The translations under genes and the position numbers were made by a program. A stretch of DNA of 64,000 nt from assembly GCA_014898425.1 (NCBI GenBank), contig RCSZ01000004.1, forward strand, positions 2,418,001-2,482,000, given 5' to 3'. Shown here one piece after another: positions 1 through 12,314 of this stretch. Position 1 is the stretch's first letter. Each line of letters begins with the position of its first letter. The DNA is from Botryotinia globosa (lineage: Eukaryota; Ascomycota; Leotiomycetes; Helotiales; Sclerotiniaceae). Below the pieces are notes generated by a model. The model did not search any database, was not told the DNA's origin, and saw nothing but the letters and a program-made list of their open reading frames with translations.

Positions 1-302
1 TAACTGTGGGGGGAAAGATAGGGAGGGGAAGTGGATATGGAATGGATATGAGTATGGATATGAGAAAGAGTGGGAAGGGGAAAGGGAAGGTAGATAGTCT
101 ATTAGGTGTGATATAATTGTATTTTTATTTTTATTTTACTTTATGCTATTTTCTGTGTAGGTTTGTTGGTGTGTGTAGGTTTGTTAGTGTATTGAATAGA
201 GATGAAGATGGAGATGGAAGTGAACATGGAAGTGAAAGTGGAAGTGGAAGTGGAAGTGGAAGTGAATCGAGATTTAAGAAGTCTATAATAACGATTTTGT
301 AC

Positions 303-382
303 TATGATATTATGATATTATGATATTACGATACTATGATACTATGATATTATGATATTATGATATTATGATATTATGATAT
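303..382. repeat. octamer tandem array TATGATAT
   Basis: Ten contiguous copies of the 8-base unit TATGATAT, two of them with substitutions (TACGATAC, TATGATAC). The array ends six bases before the left terminal inverted repeat of the element at 390-864. Confidence 0.9.
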
Positions 383-389
383 CATAATA

Positions 390-864
390 CAGTACTAGGG
401 CACAGCTATTCGTCGAATATCAAATCGCATCAAAACTCATATAAATTATCAATATATTTTTTCATAAGATAATAATTTATATATAATAAATTTTATATTA
501 ATCACTTTAATTTTAATTATATTTTTATAAAAATAAGATTATCTATTTTTAGAATTTTTATCGATTATAAAATGTATATAAAAAGTTAATATAAACTCGA
601 AATATTGAAATTTATTAGGAAAATAAATAAAAATCAAGAACTTTTTCTTTAATATTAATTCAATCTTATAAATAATAATATTCCTATATTTTTAAATTAT
701 AATAAATATTAAAAATAGATTCTTTAATATATAATAAAAATATTAAAGAAACTTTGATTTAATATAATGATTTTTAATATTTCTTTTTTATTATTATAAA
801 TAGAATAAAATGATTATTTTTGGTGTGATTTTAGTATTCGATGAATAGCTGTGTATGGTTACTG
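390..864. mobile_element. AT-rich non-autonomous inverted-repeat element (MITE-like)
   Basis: The first and last ~50 bases form an imperfect inverted repeat. It begins CAGTA and shares the core CACAGCTATTC at both ends, followed by matching TCGAATA and CAAAA blocks. The element is flanked by TA on both sides, as in Tc1/mariner/pogo superfamily target duplications. The ~475-bp body is nearly all A/T with no open frame, as expected for a RIP-mutated element. The superfamily assignment rests only on the TA flank and CAGT terminus. Confidence 0.7.
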
Positions 865-2319
865 TATAATACTTTATCGAATCATGATGAAATCTTTAAG
901 GAATGCGCATTCTCGAGTCTGGTGAATATATGTATATGTGTATATGATGTGGGGATGGGATGGGATGGGATGGGATGATGGTTTGATTTGATGATTTGAT
1001 TGTTTGATGGGGAGATATAATGGGTTGATGTGATAGATTGATATTTAGGGATGTGATTTTGAAGTTGGATTTTGTATTTGGATTTGGGATTTGGGATTTA
1101 ATAGCTAGTTGAGGAATAAAATGGAATTTATATAGGTATTATTTATATATTTAGCGGAGACTTGAATTTGGGGTGAGGTAGATAGATAGATAAATAAATA
1201 GATTAAATACCTAGATAGTAGATAGGTGGGTAGGCATTAGGCAGGCAGATGAATAGGGAGGTAGAGAGGTATATTGATATTAGATTAATATTAGTTTTGT
1301 ATTTTATAGTTTTTTGATATAAGATGGATAAAATAGATAGATATCTAGATAGGTGTGTAGGTAGGTGTATAGGTGTATAGATGTATAGATGTAGAAATAG
1401 AGATGAAGATAGATGTAGATAATTTCATTTCCATATAAAGGATTGTTTGTTTGTATGGACTACTTTTGTTAAAGATTCCAGGTGATTTTCTCATGTTAAT
1501 ATTGATATTGATATTCTGTATTTGCGAATATCTACGATTCTATTTAGATTGTCTAGATACGACTTGCTATCTGACTTCTAATTTTCCTTTTTTCGTAATC
1601 GTACCTAGATATGTATCTATGTATATATGTATACAGAACATCCTAATCAGAAACAATACAGATGATTGAGAATCTAATTGATATCTTTAGAATAACAGAA
1701 GATTAGAATAGCAGAAGATCGACCGCGAATCTAGGAGCTCTTGCTCCTTTCAATGTAACTTCAACTATACACGATTGTGATATCCCCTCAGATCCCGATC
1801 AAGAAATCAATTGCACGAGATGATTCGCTCGTGTTTTCTGCAGGAATCTTGCGGAGTAAGAAATGGTATGGTATGGTATGTATGGTATGAAATGTACCTA
1901 TAAAATGAGATGTCGTACTAGATCGTTAGCTTGCACACTTGCGCGGTCTGCATGATTCCCATGAGCTGAAGGGGATGGTATTGGTATGATATGATATGTT
2001 ATGTTATTCGTGTGCTGCCTCGTTACATATGTCATGATGATCGTGTGCTCTTGCGCGTTTCCCTTGTTTGCTCGGAAGGGGTTGGGGGTTCCGGTGTGTG
2101 GTGTGTGGTGTGGTGTGTGGTGTGTGGTGCTGGGAATACTCGGGACGGTGTTGGGGGTTGGACTGGACTGGACTAGGCTGGGTTGGTTGGGAGGGAGGGA
2201 GTGGGGTTGAGCAGATGTAGGTATTCATGTAAGGAGTGCGGGGACCTACAGGTTATTTTAACGGCGAGCGGGGCGACCGTTGTAGTTTGAGGGGATTGGA
2301 GAAGATTGAGGTGATTGAG

Positions 2320-2353
<34 letters not shown>

Positions 2354-2420
2354 CATTGATTCATTGATTCATTGATTCATTGATTCATTGATTAATTGAT
2401 TGATTAATTGATTAATTGAC
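2320..2420. repeat. GATT / GATTCATT microsatellite
   Basis: Tandem GATT tetramers pass into an octamer phase GATTCATT and then GATTAATT. About 100 bases, non-coding. Confidence 0.9.
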
Positions 2421-3290
2421 TGAATAATACTACCTACTCCTCTATTAGTTCGTTTGTTTCGGTTAGTTTATTCGGGCTCATGCTGTATTAGGTATTAGGT
2501 CGGTTACGATGTTCTTCTTATAAATATCATATTGCATCCGATGGATGAATGAATGTATACGAGTAGATGGATAGATGCAGTAAGCCAAACTTCACAATTA
2601 ACAACTGGTGAAACGGAAGTTTATGATTCCTTCATTCAGCATGCTCGTTTACAATTGGTAGCTATCGGTCGGGAGGTATGAATCGGATATTTCAAGGTTA
2701 CCGCCTCACTCAAAGACTAGGGAATGTGAGAAGCAAGCACATGATTGCTACGTGGGCAATTGAAAACAAGAAGCCTCATGGCGACCCAAAGAGTGGCTTG
2801 TGTGTGTGCTTTTAGGTTCATGCCCAACGAGATGGTCATTGAGAATTCGACGGGCGGTTTTTATGATATGATTACGAACGAGGGCATAAGATCAGCGATA
2901 CTGTGGTGTTGTTGTTTTGAGGAATGGGAATGGATGGGTGGGTGTATCACTAGATACGTAGAGAGTATAGAACAGAACCGAACAGAACGCTATATGGATA
3001 TGTGTTGGGATTTGGGAAGTACACCTGCTATCTGTCTCCTAGCTGGGTAATCGTACAATGCTATATTTGGTATTTGGTGAGTTGTAACACAGTTTAGAAT
3101 GAATTCCCGTCGTCACAAAGTGATGTGTTTCGTGTTGAGACTTGAGATTTGAAGGGAGTATGGGGATCGATATGGTAGATGTATCTGTGACGATGAGTAT
3201 GATGAGTACTCGATAGTTACTTTAGATACCTATGTATGTAAGACTTATCTTGGTAGGAATTGTATGAAAGATTTGATGATATATATAATC

Positions 3291-3408
<118 letters not shown>

Positions 3409-4150
3409 TCATGGATTGTCATTATATATATTTCTGGGGGAAAATACACTCAAACTCAATCGCATCCATATCCATATCCATATCCACACATCCACTCACT
3501 CACTCACTACATTGATGCATGTGCATCATACATACAGCAAATAATGATACGGTATTTTATCTTCTTGTTTTTCCACGTTCCTTTAATTTGAATTGAGAGA
3601 AAGAAGAAGAAGAAAGTGTACAGCCTTCTTTTTTCTCTCTTTGCATTGCATCACATCGCATCGCATCTTTTCATCCCTTTTTCTATCCTGAACACATCCA
3701 TACATCCCGATCCATCTCTACAATTCTTTTGGGCGTATGGTGATACGAACAAGGCAGGGGAATAATTCAACAGGTTGACCTTATTCACGACCTCCTCGAG
3801 AAAATTTCAATAAATATCGACGTCGATATCTCCGCATAGATTACTTTTCTTTGCCTCGCATTCTTTGCTTGTATGCTTCTTTGAATTTAATGATACCCTC
3901 TTCTTCTCAATACATTGAGAAAGCATCGTCTGTCTTCTTTTCTTCCTTTTACCGAATAACTGCTTGCTACGCTACACAATCAATTCTACTTCGTACACTC
4001 ATCTTACAAGCCTGCCGAACCATTGATGTGACCTTGTTGAAAACTTCGTACTGCTATCCTTCTGGGGTGTTATTCCTTTTCCGCAGATGTAGGAATCGAT
4101 TCTCTTTGCACAACACTTCAATTCGAGTGTACTGACGTGTATCCCAGTTT

Positions 4151-6454
4151 ATGGGAAAATACTGGCTCAAATTTACGAGAAGGATGATGGCACAAACGGA
4201 GCCAGATTCGCCGGAATCGAACAACCATAGAATATCCTGGTTTCGAAAGCTCATATTTCCCAAGAAGGATGAAAATCATACACCGCCGAGTTCTCCACCG
4301 AACGAAGCTCAACCGCCAGGATTGGGTCGTCGACTTTCAAGAAGGGTTGTCCCTGGACTCCCAAGGGCAGGTACCTTTAAAAGACAACAATCGGAGCTGA
4401 GAGATAGATTAGAACCAGTCAAACCGAATGCTGATGAACGGCGGACAGCTTCAGTCGATCGTCGACTTAATAACTCGCATCGTTCGTCATCAGCTGCTAT
4501 AAATCATGGACCAAGAACGAGCGCGCCTGAATTTCTAGAAAGAGTGGAAACGATCGATAAGACGTTTGACAATGTATCCGTGCGACCACCTACGGCAACT
4601 ACAAATGAACATGAGAACGAGTCTCAAGAGTATGTGGATGTTTCAAAGGAGGAGAAACAAGGCTCACATATCGAAGAGCAATCAATATCTACAGATACGT
4701 TCGATGAAACAATACTTGAGGAGCTGGAAAAGAAATGGATTCTGAATCTGAGTATGCATTTTCGAGACAAATCTAAAAGAGAAAAATTCTTTGTCACCTA
4801 CGCAGAATCACCAACACACTGGCGGAGAGTTACGATTTCCTTGGATTATAGAAATGCGCCGAGTAATTCATTGGAGGAAGAACTACAAAGGACAAGGTTC
4901 CAAAGAGACAAAAGTGCGCGCATATATGAGGCTATCCGGGAATCACTCCAGGACATACAATTTTACGATACTGTGACAAATCTCAAGTTAGAAACACAGG
5001 ATGAACGACTTCATGTTCATGTTGTGGAAGATCTCTCCGAGGTTATCAATTTTCCTCCTACAAAGGCACTCAATCACCTTCCATGTCGCAGATTTCTAGA
5101 AGCGGAGCTTGAATTTGATTCTCATCTATCTGGTTTCGTCTACAAGGTTGCAGTGGCTGGCCAAGTGTTTATCAAAAAGGAAATCCCAGGACCGGATCAA
5201 GTGGATGAATTTCTGTACGAGATTAATGCCCTTCATCAACTTTCTGGATCTCAGAGTGTGATTCAGTTTGGTGGCGTGGTACTTGATAATGAAGCAAAAT
5301 GCGTGAAAGGACTTCTTATTAGCTTCGCTGAACAGGGTGCATTGATTGATGTTATTTATGATGGTGATAATGGGATTCCTTGGGCACGACGGGAGCGTTG
5401 GGCAAAGCAAATTGTTCATGGACTTTCCGAGATTCACGAGGCGGGTTTTGTTCAAGGAGATTTCACACTTTCGAATATTGTCATAGATGGGGATGATAAT
5501 GCAAAGATAATCGATATCAACCGAAGAGGTTGCCCAGTTGGATGGGAACCTCCGGAAGTTGCGGCGTTAATAGAGAGCAACCAGAGAATTTCGATGTATA
5601 TAGGCGTCAAATCCGATTTATATCAACTTGGAATGGTTCTCTACGCCTTGGCCACTCAACACGATGAACCGGAAACTCAGAGACCGTTGAAACTATCGGA
5701 TTTTCCTCCTGATGTGCCGGACTATTTCCTGGAAGTTTGTGGTCGTTGTCTTAGCGATGATCCACGAAATCGATCACAAGCTGCTGCCTTGCTGGACTAT
5801 TTTCCACATATTGATGAGTATCATGGTGCATATGATGATCAATTACCAACTCCAATTGTGATTGATGTCAGGCATGCTGATGAAGGGGAACTGTTGGTCA
5901 CCGTTCATGATAATAACGATAGGCGAGATAGCATCTCTGATATACATGACTACGATGTACCGGAAAGGGGCCGATCACGATCTAAGCCTTATTCGCCACC
6001 ATTCATCTCACCCAGATCACCAGATGCAGCGATTACATACTTAAATGCACAGGATATCAGGCCATCACAAATCCAATTGCCCTCATCCACTTCCGGATCT
6101 GATTATACGCATGATCCAATCGAGCAACATTACAATTACCAAAATAATTCGACCATAGAAAATTCCACCTTGGAAACTCGACAGGAGCAACATTCCGATC
6201 GTCCTTCATATTCAGAAAATGACAAAACAGACATTCAAACGAATTCAACGACAGAACCGCGAAACACAGTAGCGACAAATAATTTATCAATGGCATTTGC
6301 GGGGGATTTAGCACACATTGGAACAGGTGTTGATAGTGCACATATGGGAACACTTTTTGGAGCGGTCAATTTAGATGATGATGATTTAACGATAGATAAT
6401 GATGGGAATGGTGTTTTATTTATGACGTCGGAGGAAAAGATGGCGGTTGCATAG
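4151..6454 (+). CDS. kinase-like protein, fungal, atypical catalytic loop
   Basis: Single-exon gene of 767 residues, probably a cytoplasmic kinase-like protein. The first ~180 residues are basic and Ser/Pro-rich. Residues ~195-300 form a conserved-looking module, and ~310-555 a protein kinase fold. Visible kinase features are the ATP-anchoring Lys in VFIKKE near 340, the catalytic-loop GDFTLSN with Asp near 437 and the downstream Asn, IIDIN (Asp near 455) where DFG is usual, and GWEPPEV as the APE-like motif. The usual HRD is replaced by VQGD. The C-terminal ~200 residues look disordered and acidic. The start follows a short leader with an ATG in good context. Activity is uncertain because the HRD His/Arg and the DFG Phe/Gly are missing. 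Substrate is unknown. Confidence 0.85.
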   Translation: MGKYWLKFTRRMMAQTEPDSPESNNHRISWFRKLIFPKKDENHTPPSSPPNEAQPPGLGRRLSRRVVPGLPRAGTFKRQQSELRDRLEPVKPNADERRTASVDRRLNNSHRSSSAAINHGPRTSAPEFLERVETIDKTFDNVSVRPPTATTNEHENESQEYVDVSKEEKQGSHIEEQSISTDTFDETILEELEKKWILNLSMHFRDKSKREKFFVTYAESPTHWRRVTISLDYRNAPSNSLEEELQRTRFQRDKSARIYEAIRESLQDIQFYDTVTNLKLETQDERLHVHVVEDLSEVINFPPTKALNHLPCRRFLEAELEFDSHLSGFVYKVAVAGQVFIKKEIPGPDQVDEFLYEINALHQLSGSQSVIQFGGVVLDNEAKCVKGLLISFAEQGALIDVIYDGDNGIPWARRERWAKQIVHGLSEIHEAGFVQGDFTLSNIVIDGDDNAKIIDINRRGCPVGWEPPEVAALIESNQRISMYIGVKSDLYQLGMVLYALATQHDEPETQRPLKLSDFPPDVPDYFLEVCGRCLSDDPRNRSQAAALLDYFPHIDEYHGAYDDQLPTPIVIDVRHADEGELLVTVHDNNDRRDSISDIHDYDVPERGRSRSKPYSPPFISPRSPDAAITYLNAQDIRPSQIQLPSSTSGSDYTHDPIEQHYNYQNNSTIENSTLETRQEQHSDRPSYSENDKTDIQTNSTTEPRNTVATNNLSMAFAGDLAHIGTGVDSAHMGTLFGAVNLDDDDLTIDNDGNGVLFMTSEEKMAVA

Positions 6455-7785
6455 TTTAGCATAAGGATGGAGTGAGACCTCAGGAGGCAAATGTGCTTTG
6501 GATAAATCTTCTTCAGCAGCTGGTATAATGAATTTCTCTCCTTTGAACGGATTACATGTGTGATTCTGGGATCAAAAGCTTTTGGGTGATGGATGGGAGT
6601 AGGTATTCTGTTTCGGAAATGTACGATATCAGGAATATGAAAGGGATTGAAATGGGCTAGACTCGACCGATTTGATGGACAATGAGGTCACTATTCAATC
6701 TGAAACCCTTTCGTTTTTCTTCTCAACATGGTTATGGTAGCCGCCTTCCGCAACATCAATGTCGATATCTATATCTACATCTATATTTCTTTCCCCCAAA
6801 ATGTCTACAAACCCTTCGGGTCCGTGATCGGCTACGGAGGGCTCCGCCCAATAAGCTAACATAGCTAGCTAGCATGAAGATCATTGGATTTCTATTGGAT
6901 TTTCTGACCCCAGCGTGTTCCGATGAATAGGGCGGGATGATAACCAGTGCGATAAGAGCTTATCTATCCAATTGTATTACTCGATTAGAATAGCTTTTTG
7001 TATCGTTACACTTTTTCTCTTACGCCTCGACAAATGTCAGTGTTGGGTTTCCTTATCGCCACGATTGCAGATGTGGTCAAGCTGCGTGAGCAGCGAGCTA
7101 CGGCCAGGGGCGGACTCCATTTTTTTCTCGTGCATGTGGGAATTGGGAATCCAGATCGAGGAGTTTTGAGAAATTGTGACTGGGTTTTGGGGAGGAGAGA
7201 TGGGATGTGGGTGCTGGTGTCGTATCTCGGCGTGGAGAATGAATGAAATTTGATGGGTGGGTTGGGTTGCCTAGTGTGTACGATACTAGATTGACCTATT
7301 ATTGTGAGGTGAGCGACCTACTTTCTTCCTGTGATATGATAATGGCTGCTCGGAATTTGCAAACTGCAGATTGAATTTGTTTTCTCGGGATATCCGTCCG
7401 GCGTGGAAGTGGACGTCTCCGATTTTTTCTTCGGGGGTTAATTTATATTTATACGCATACTTATCGTCGAGAGCTGTGGTTGGGGCTGGGTGGAGAGGAT
7501 ATATAGAGTTGACGATCCTCTTTCTTCTTCTTCTTTGCTATCATTCGGTTTTGTTCTGTTGTGTTATTTGCATTGTATTTATTGCATTGATTCAATTGCG
7601 TTACCTTGCCTTTGATTCTCTGGACTCGAGATCGATCTAGTATTCACCTAGCTTGGGATTTTGGTTTTGACTTCGAGATCGTCGTCAAAGAAGCTATCTA
7701 CGCGAGTAATAACCTTACTTAACCGCAACGCAACCTCGAAATTGGCTGATCGATACTCCACAATTGTGTCGTGGGAAGATATATA
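6455..7785. other. intergenic region between kinase-like and permease genes
   Basis: No supported gene; open frames here are short and featureless. It should contain the 3' end of the kinase-like gene and the permease promoter. Confidence 0.6.
7337..7543 (+). promoter_or_regulatory. cluster of three HGATAR-type GATA sites upstream of the permease
   Basis: TGATAA at 7337-7342, CGATAA (complement strand) at 7461-7466 and TGATAG (complement strand) at 7538-7543 match HGATAR, the site of AreA/NIT2 nitrogen regulators. Uric acid/xanthine permease genes of other filamentous fungi are known to need such sites. That these three function is inferred; the motif is short and common. Confidence 0.3.
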
Positions 7786-9742
7786 ATGGCGGTTACGATT
7801 GATAGTGGACCGCAGGATGGACCGGATAGGATTGTGTCTGAGAATTCGAGAGAGAGGACGATGGGAGAGAGGCTGCGGGGGACTGTGAGGGCTTTTACGA
7901 CGAAGGAGGGGCTGGTGGGGAATTATGATTATGGTAGGTTTGAATTTTGAATTGGGGATGGGATGTTTTATCTCGTTCCTTTTGCTTCCATTCTCCCATA
8001 ATTGAGGAAGCTCCAAATTTCATATCCACGAAAGATTCCAATGCTAAATAATCATAGCCTTCCTCTTCAAACCCAATCTTCCATTTATGAAGAAATCCAA
8101 AAAACGAGCTCCTTTCTTCGGCCTCCAAGATCGTATGCCAGTTTTACTAGGTCTTCTTCTCGGGTTTCAACATTCTCTATCTATGTTGGCTGGTATTATT
8201 ACCCCTCCTATTCTCATAGCCGGATCCGCATATTTCGACGCGGAAACTACTCAATATCTCGTTTCTACTTCTCTGATTGTGTCGGGTATTCTATCTGCGG
8301 TTCAAATCACTCGATTTAAGATTATGAAAACACCTTATTATATTGGTACGGGTTTGATCTCGGTCGTGGGTACTTCATTTGCTATCATACCTCTTGCTTC
8401 AAAGGGATTTTCACAAATGTACGCAAATGGTATGTGTAAAACGGCGGAAGATGGAACGCCATTACCTTGTCCGGAGGGATATGGTGCTTTACTTGGAACA
8501 GCATCGCTATGTGCACTTCTCGAAATAGGACTCTCGTTTATGACGCCTAAACTTTTGAAGAAACTTTTCCCACCGATTGTTACGGGTCCGACGGTTATGC
8601 TAATTGGTGTTTCGCTTATCCTAACGGGATTGGAAGGCTGGGCCGGAGGAAGTGGAACTTGTATGTCCAGACCTACTACGGGGGATTATATGTTTTGCCC
8701 TTCTAACGCCGCACCGCATCCACTTCCATGGGGATCTGCCGAGTTTATTGGTCTTGGTTTCTCGGTATTCATCACTATTATCATTTGCGAACGTTTCGGA
8801 TCGCCAATTATGAAATCTCTCGCCGTTGTTCTCGGTCTTTTGGTCGGTTGTATTATCGCGGCTGCATGTGGCTATTTCGACAGCAGTGGAATTACAGCAG
8901 CTCCGGTCGCATCTTTCATCTGGGTAAAAACTTTCCCACTGAGTGTCTACGGTCCTTTCATACTACCTCTTCTTGCCATCTACCTTATCTTAATGATGGA
9001 AGCCATTGGCGATATAACCGCCACCTGTGATGTATCTCGTCTCCAAGTCGACGGTATCCTCTTCGATTCGCGTATTCAAGGAGGTGTCCTCGCAGATGGT
9101 CTCAACGGCATGTTCGCCGGACTCTGCACCATAACTCCTATGTCAACCTTTGCTCAAAACAACGGTGTCATTGCCTTGACACGTTGCGCCAACCGCAAAG
9201 CCGGTTTCGCAGCGTGCTTTTTCCTCGTCGTCATGGGTGTCTTTGCTAAATTCGCCGCGGCTATTACGTCGATTCCAGATGCGGTTCTAGGCGGCATGAC
9301 CACTTTCCTCTTCGCAAGTGTGGCGGTCTCGGGTCTGAGAATTATCTCCACGGTGCCGTTTACCAGGAGAACCAGATTTATCTTGACGGCTAGTTTGGCG
9401 CTGGGTTATGGAGCGACGCTCGTGCCAACGTGGTTTTCATATGTTTTTACATATACTGGGGATAATAGGGCGAAGGCAGGATTCTTTGATGCGATTGTTT
9501 TGGTGATGGAGACGGGATTTGCGGTGACGGCGTTTGTGGCCGTGGCGTTGAATCTAGGGTTGCCGGAGGAGGATGAGGATGAGGAAGTGGAGAGTTTGGC
9601 AGGGGATTTGGGGGAAAGAGAGGCGGAGGAGAGGGCGTTGGAGGGGAGGGAGATGGGAACGCTGGGGGAACACGGGAGTGGGAGTGGAAGTTTTGAGATG
9701 GGGAAGGCGGGGGAGGTGGGGTTAGGGAGGGAAGGAAAATAA
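7786..9742 (+). CDS. NCS2 uric acid/xanthine permease (UapA/UapC type)
   Basis: Exons 7786-7933 and 8058-9742, 610 residues. Symports uric acid and xanthine with protons across the plasma membrane and feeds purine catabolism. The 124-bp intron has donor GTAGGT and a CTAAAT branch; splicing restores the family segment AFLFKPNLPFM. Family signatures seen: the TM1 QH motif (GFQHSLSM), EAIGDITATCDVSR with the transport Glu and Asp, and the NAT signature QNNGVIALTR near residue 415. About a dozen hydrophobic segments are present, and the acidic, Gly-rich C-terminal tail is cytoplasmic in homologues. Length is close to the family (~570-600). GATA-like sites lie upstream. UapA versus UapC cannot be settled without a tree. 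Confidence 0.93.
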
Positions 9743-10184
9743 TTGATGGGAGAGAGCTTAGATAATCGGTTGGAATATGTGTGTGTGTATGTTTTTGTCA
9801 AAATTATTGACAGCGGTGGGATCCGGAAAAGGAGTTTGAGGACTGGAAATTTGGATATAGCGTATGAGGGGGTGAAAAACTATCTATTGGGAAGTACTAG
9901 GAATGCCTGAGCTAAGCTAGCCTTAAGCTACTGGGATTAAGAGATCATAAATATGAAATTTAATATGATGTTATGATATATGTTCAAAACCAAATCGGAC
10001 TTTTGCTTTGCGGTTGAGAGGTGCCTTCCCGTGCGGTGCCGTTCGTCTAGACTTTCCGCCCCGTTAAGTCTTTATTAAATTGGAATTTTCCACATAGAGT
10101 CTTTCGAGCATCTCTCTTGAATTACTTGGTCCCCACAATAGAATCTTCAGAATAAGGAAATAACCCGTCTTTTCTCACTACACC
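9743..10184. other. intergenic region
   Basis: Probably the 3' UTR of the permease gene and the old promoter of the P450 relic. Nothing else is recognised. Confidence 0.5.
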
Positions 10185-12023
10185 ATGGTTTTCTTTTACC
10201 CAGCACTCTTTTCTTTTATCATTTCTTCTCTACAACGTGTACTCGCTGTATATGAATTACAAAGATGCATCGACATTGGGCTTGCCCCGCGTAATCAGCC
10301 CTAATACTCCTGATAACCCTTATGGATTGCGCTCCAAATGATATTCAAGATAGTTGGACGGAAATTCCCCTTCGGTGCAGTTTCATTCACGAGACACACC
10401 CGTCTGGGATGGGAATTTCACGATAGGTTTCATACTCACGTACGTCTTGGAGACGCTTGGGTTCTGGTAACGCCCGCAAGAAACTGGATTTTTGTAGCAA
10501 ACGCTGCCACGGTTACTGATATCTTTTCTCGTGGTCGGGACTTTGTACGCCCTATATGGATGCTGGGTAATCCTCCCATAATTTGTTGCTGAGAACGTGC
10601 TAATATGAAGTAGAAGCCCTCAATGTCTTTGGACCAAATATCTTGACTGCAAGATATCTTCAACTCAATAACACTGCCACGAGCTCACAAGTTTTAGGCA
10701 GGAGGACACGATTGGCAGAGACAAAGAAAACTCACTGCCACTTCATTCAATGAACAAAAAAGCCCTCAGGTGTGGGACGAATCTTTCGCCAAGCCGAGAA
10801 TATGTTGCAGTCATGGTGTTCTCCAAATAGGGATGGGACAAATGCAACGCCGGACGATACTAGAACTTTAGCTTTACACGTGCTTGCATATGTTGCGTTT
10901 CAAAAGTCATACCCATTTGGTAGCATTTCTCACCACGCAATTCAGGACCAAGACTCTCTGACTTATCGGGATTCTATCTCGATCATCCTGGAGAATGCCC
11001 TGCTCATAATGGTTCTTCCCGAGAAGCTATTCAATCTGCCATTCTTGCCACGCGGCTCTCAGCAAGTTGGCTGGGCAATCAATTCATTCCACAACTATAT
11101 GGCTTCCCAAGTGGCAGCGGAGAGGAGATTAATCCAGAATGGCGAGTCCGGTAATGGGAACCTGGTCAGTAACTTGGTCCGAGCCTCGAACGAAAGCCAT
11201 TCTACTAGTCTAGATCCCGGCGAAGACGGTAAACTCAAGCCTTTAACAAACGCCGAAATCCTGGGTAACATCTTCGTGTTCAATTTTGCTGGACATGATA
11301 CGACTGCTATATCGCTTTCCTACGCCATGCTACTTTTAGTGGCGAATCCACAGACTCAAGGTTGGGTTCACGATGAAATCGAGTACTATGTTGGGGGCCG
11401 AGATCCTAAAACACTAGCATATAGTGAGCTGTTTCCGAAACTCAAGCGATCTCTTGCGGTTTTGGTAGGAAACATTTCTCGGGAAAAATATTTAGATGGT
11501 CGGCTAATTCCTTGCCTTAGCTTGAGCCACTACGTCTCTATAATCCTCTTCCCGGTATACCAAAATATACCGGCTCCAAGTCTACCGACCTGGTAGTCGA
11601 TGACCAAACCTATCACATTCCTGCCAACTATTTGGTGGTTCCTCATTTGCAAACTTTGCATACACACCCCCGTCATTGGGGTAGTGACTCCCTGACATGG
11701 CGCCCACAAAGATAGATTGAAAACTCTGGCCATCTTGAGAAAGAAAGTCTATTTATCCACCCAAGGGCACTTACTTTCCGTGGTCCGAAGGCATTAGGAA
11801 CTGTCCCGGCAAGAGGTTTGCGCAAGTGGAAGTTGTGGCTACCTTGACCGCACATTTCCGAAGCCATGCCGCCGAGCCAGTCCCCAACAAAGGCGAATCC
11901 CTCGACGCAGCTAGGAAGCGAACTTTGGACACGGCCAAAGATAGTAACGTGGAGTTACTTCTGAAAATGGCACATCCAAGAAGTGTTTCTATCCGACGGA
12001 GACAAAGGCCAGCGGGAAAGTAG
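10185..12023 (+). pseudogene. cytochrome P450 pseudogene
   Basis: A near full-length P450 can be followed only by changing frame. Recognisable parts are an N-terminal hydrophobic stretch, the I-helix FAGHDTT (~11290), the K-helix ExxR as EPLR (~11524) and the haem loop FPWSEGIRNCPGKRF at 11775-11819 with its Cys ligand. Likely introns are 10567-10613, 10649-10697 (GC-AG) and 11465-11520; each joins sensible P450 sequence. Lesions not explained by introns: frame changes near 10212 and 10318, a one-base loss near 10786, a TAG at 11713-11715 where a Trp codon is expected, and a frame change near 11750. Several independent breaks make an inactive gene more likely than sequencing error. Substrate is unknown and no biosynthetic partners are nearby. 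Confidence 0.85.
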
Positions 12024-12314
12024 TACCTAGGTAGAATAGACGTGTGAGGTCTGCAATTTTGGACACATCATGTTTTTATACACCTTTCGTAAATACCTAG
12101 AAAAGCAAGATTTTTCAGATTCTGAAAATTTCATCACTGAAACCCCGAGATTTTGAAATCTGCATTCGAAATAAGTGGTTAAGCGAGTGGAGTACTATAC
12201 AGATGAACCTGGCTATACGAGCACGTGCCATACGGGCATCCCCTTTATACAAGCATATTTTTTAGATTTTCAAAAATTTATATAGCAAATTTGATTTGAA
12301 CAGGTATTCCTTTA

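Noticed and set aside
8087..8089. ATG at 8087 as the permease start
   Set aside because: An upstream exon at 7786-7933 with consensus splicing supplies the conserved family N-terminus.
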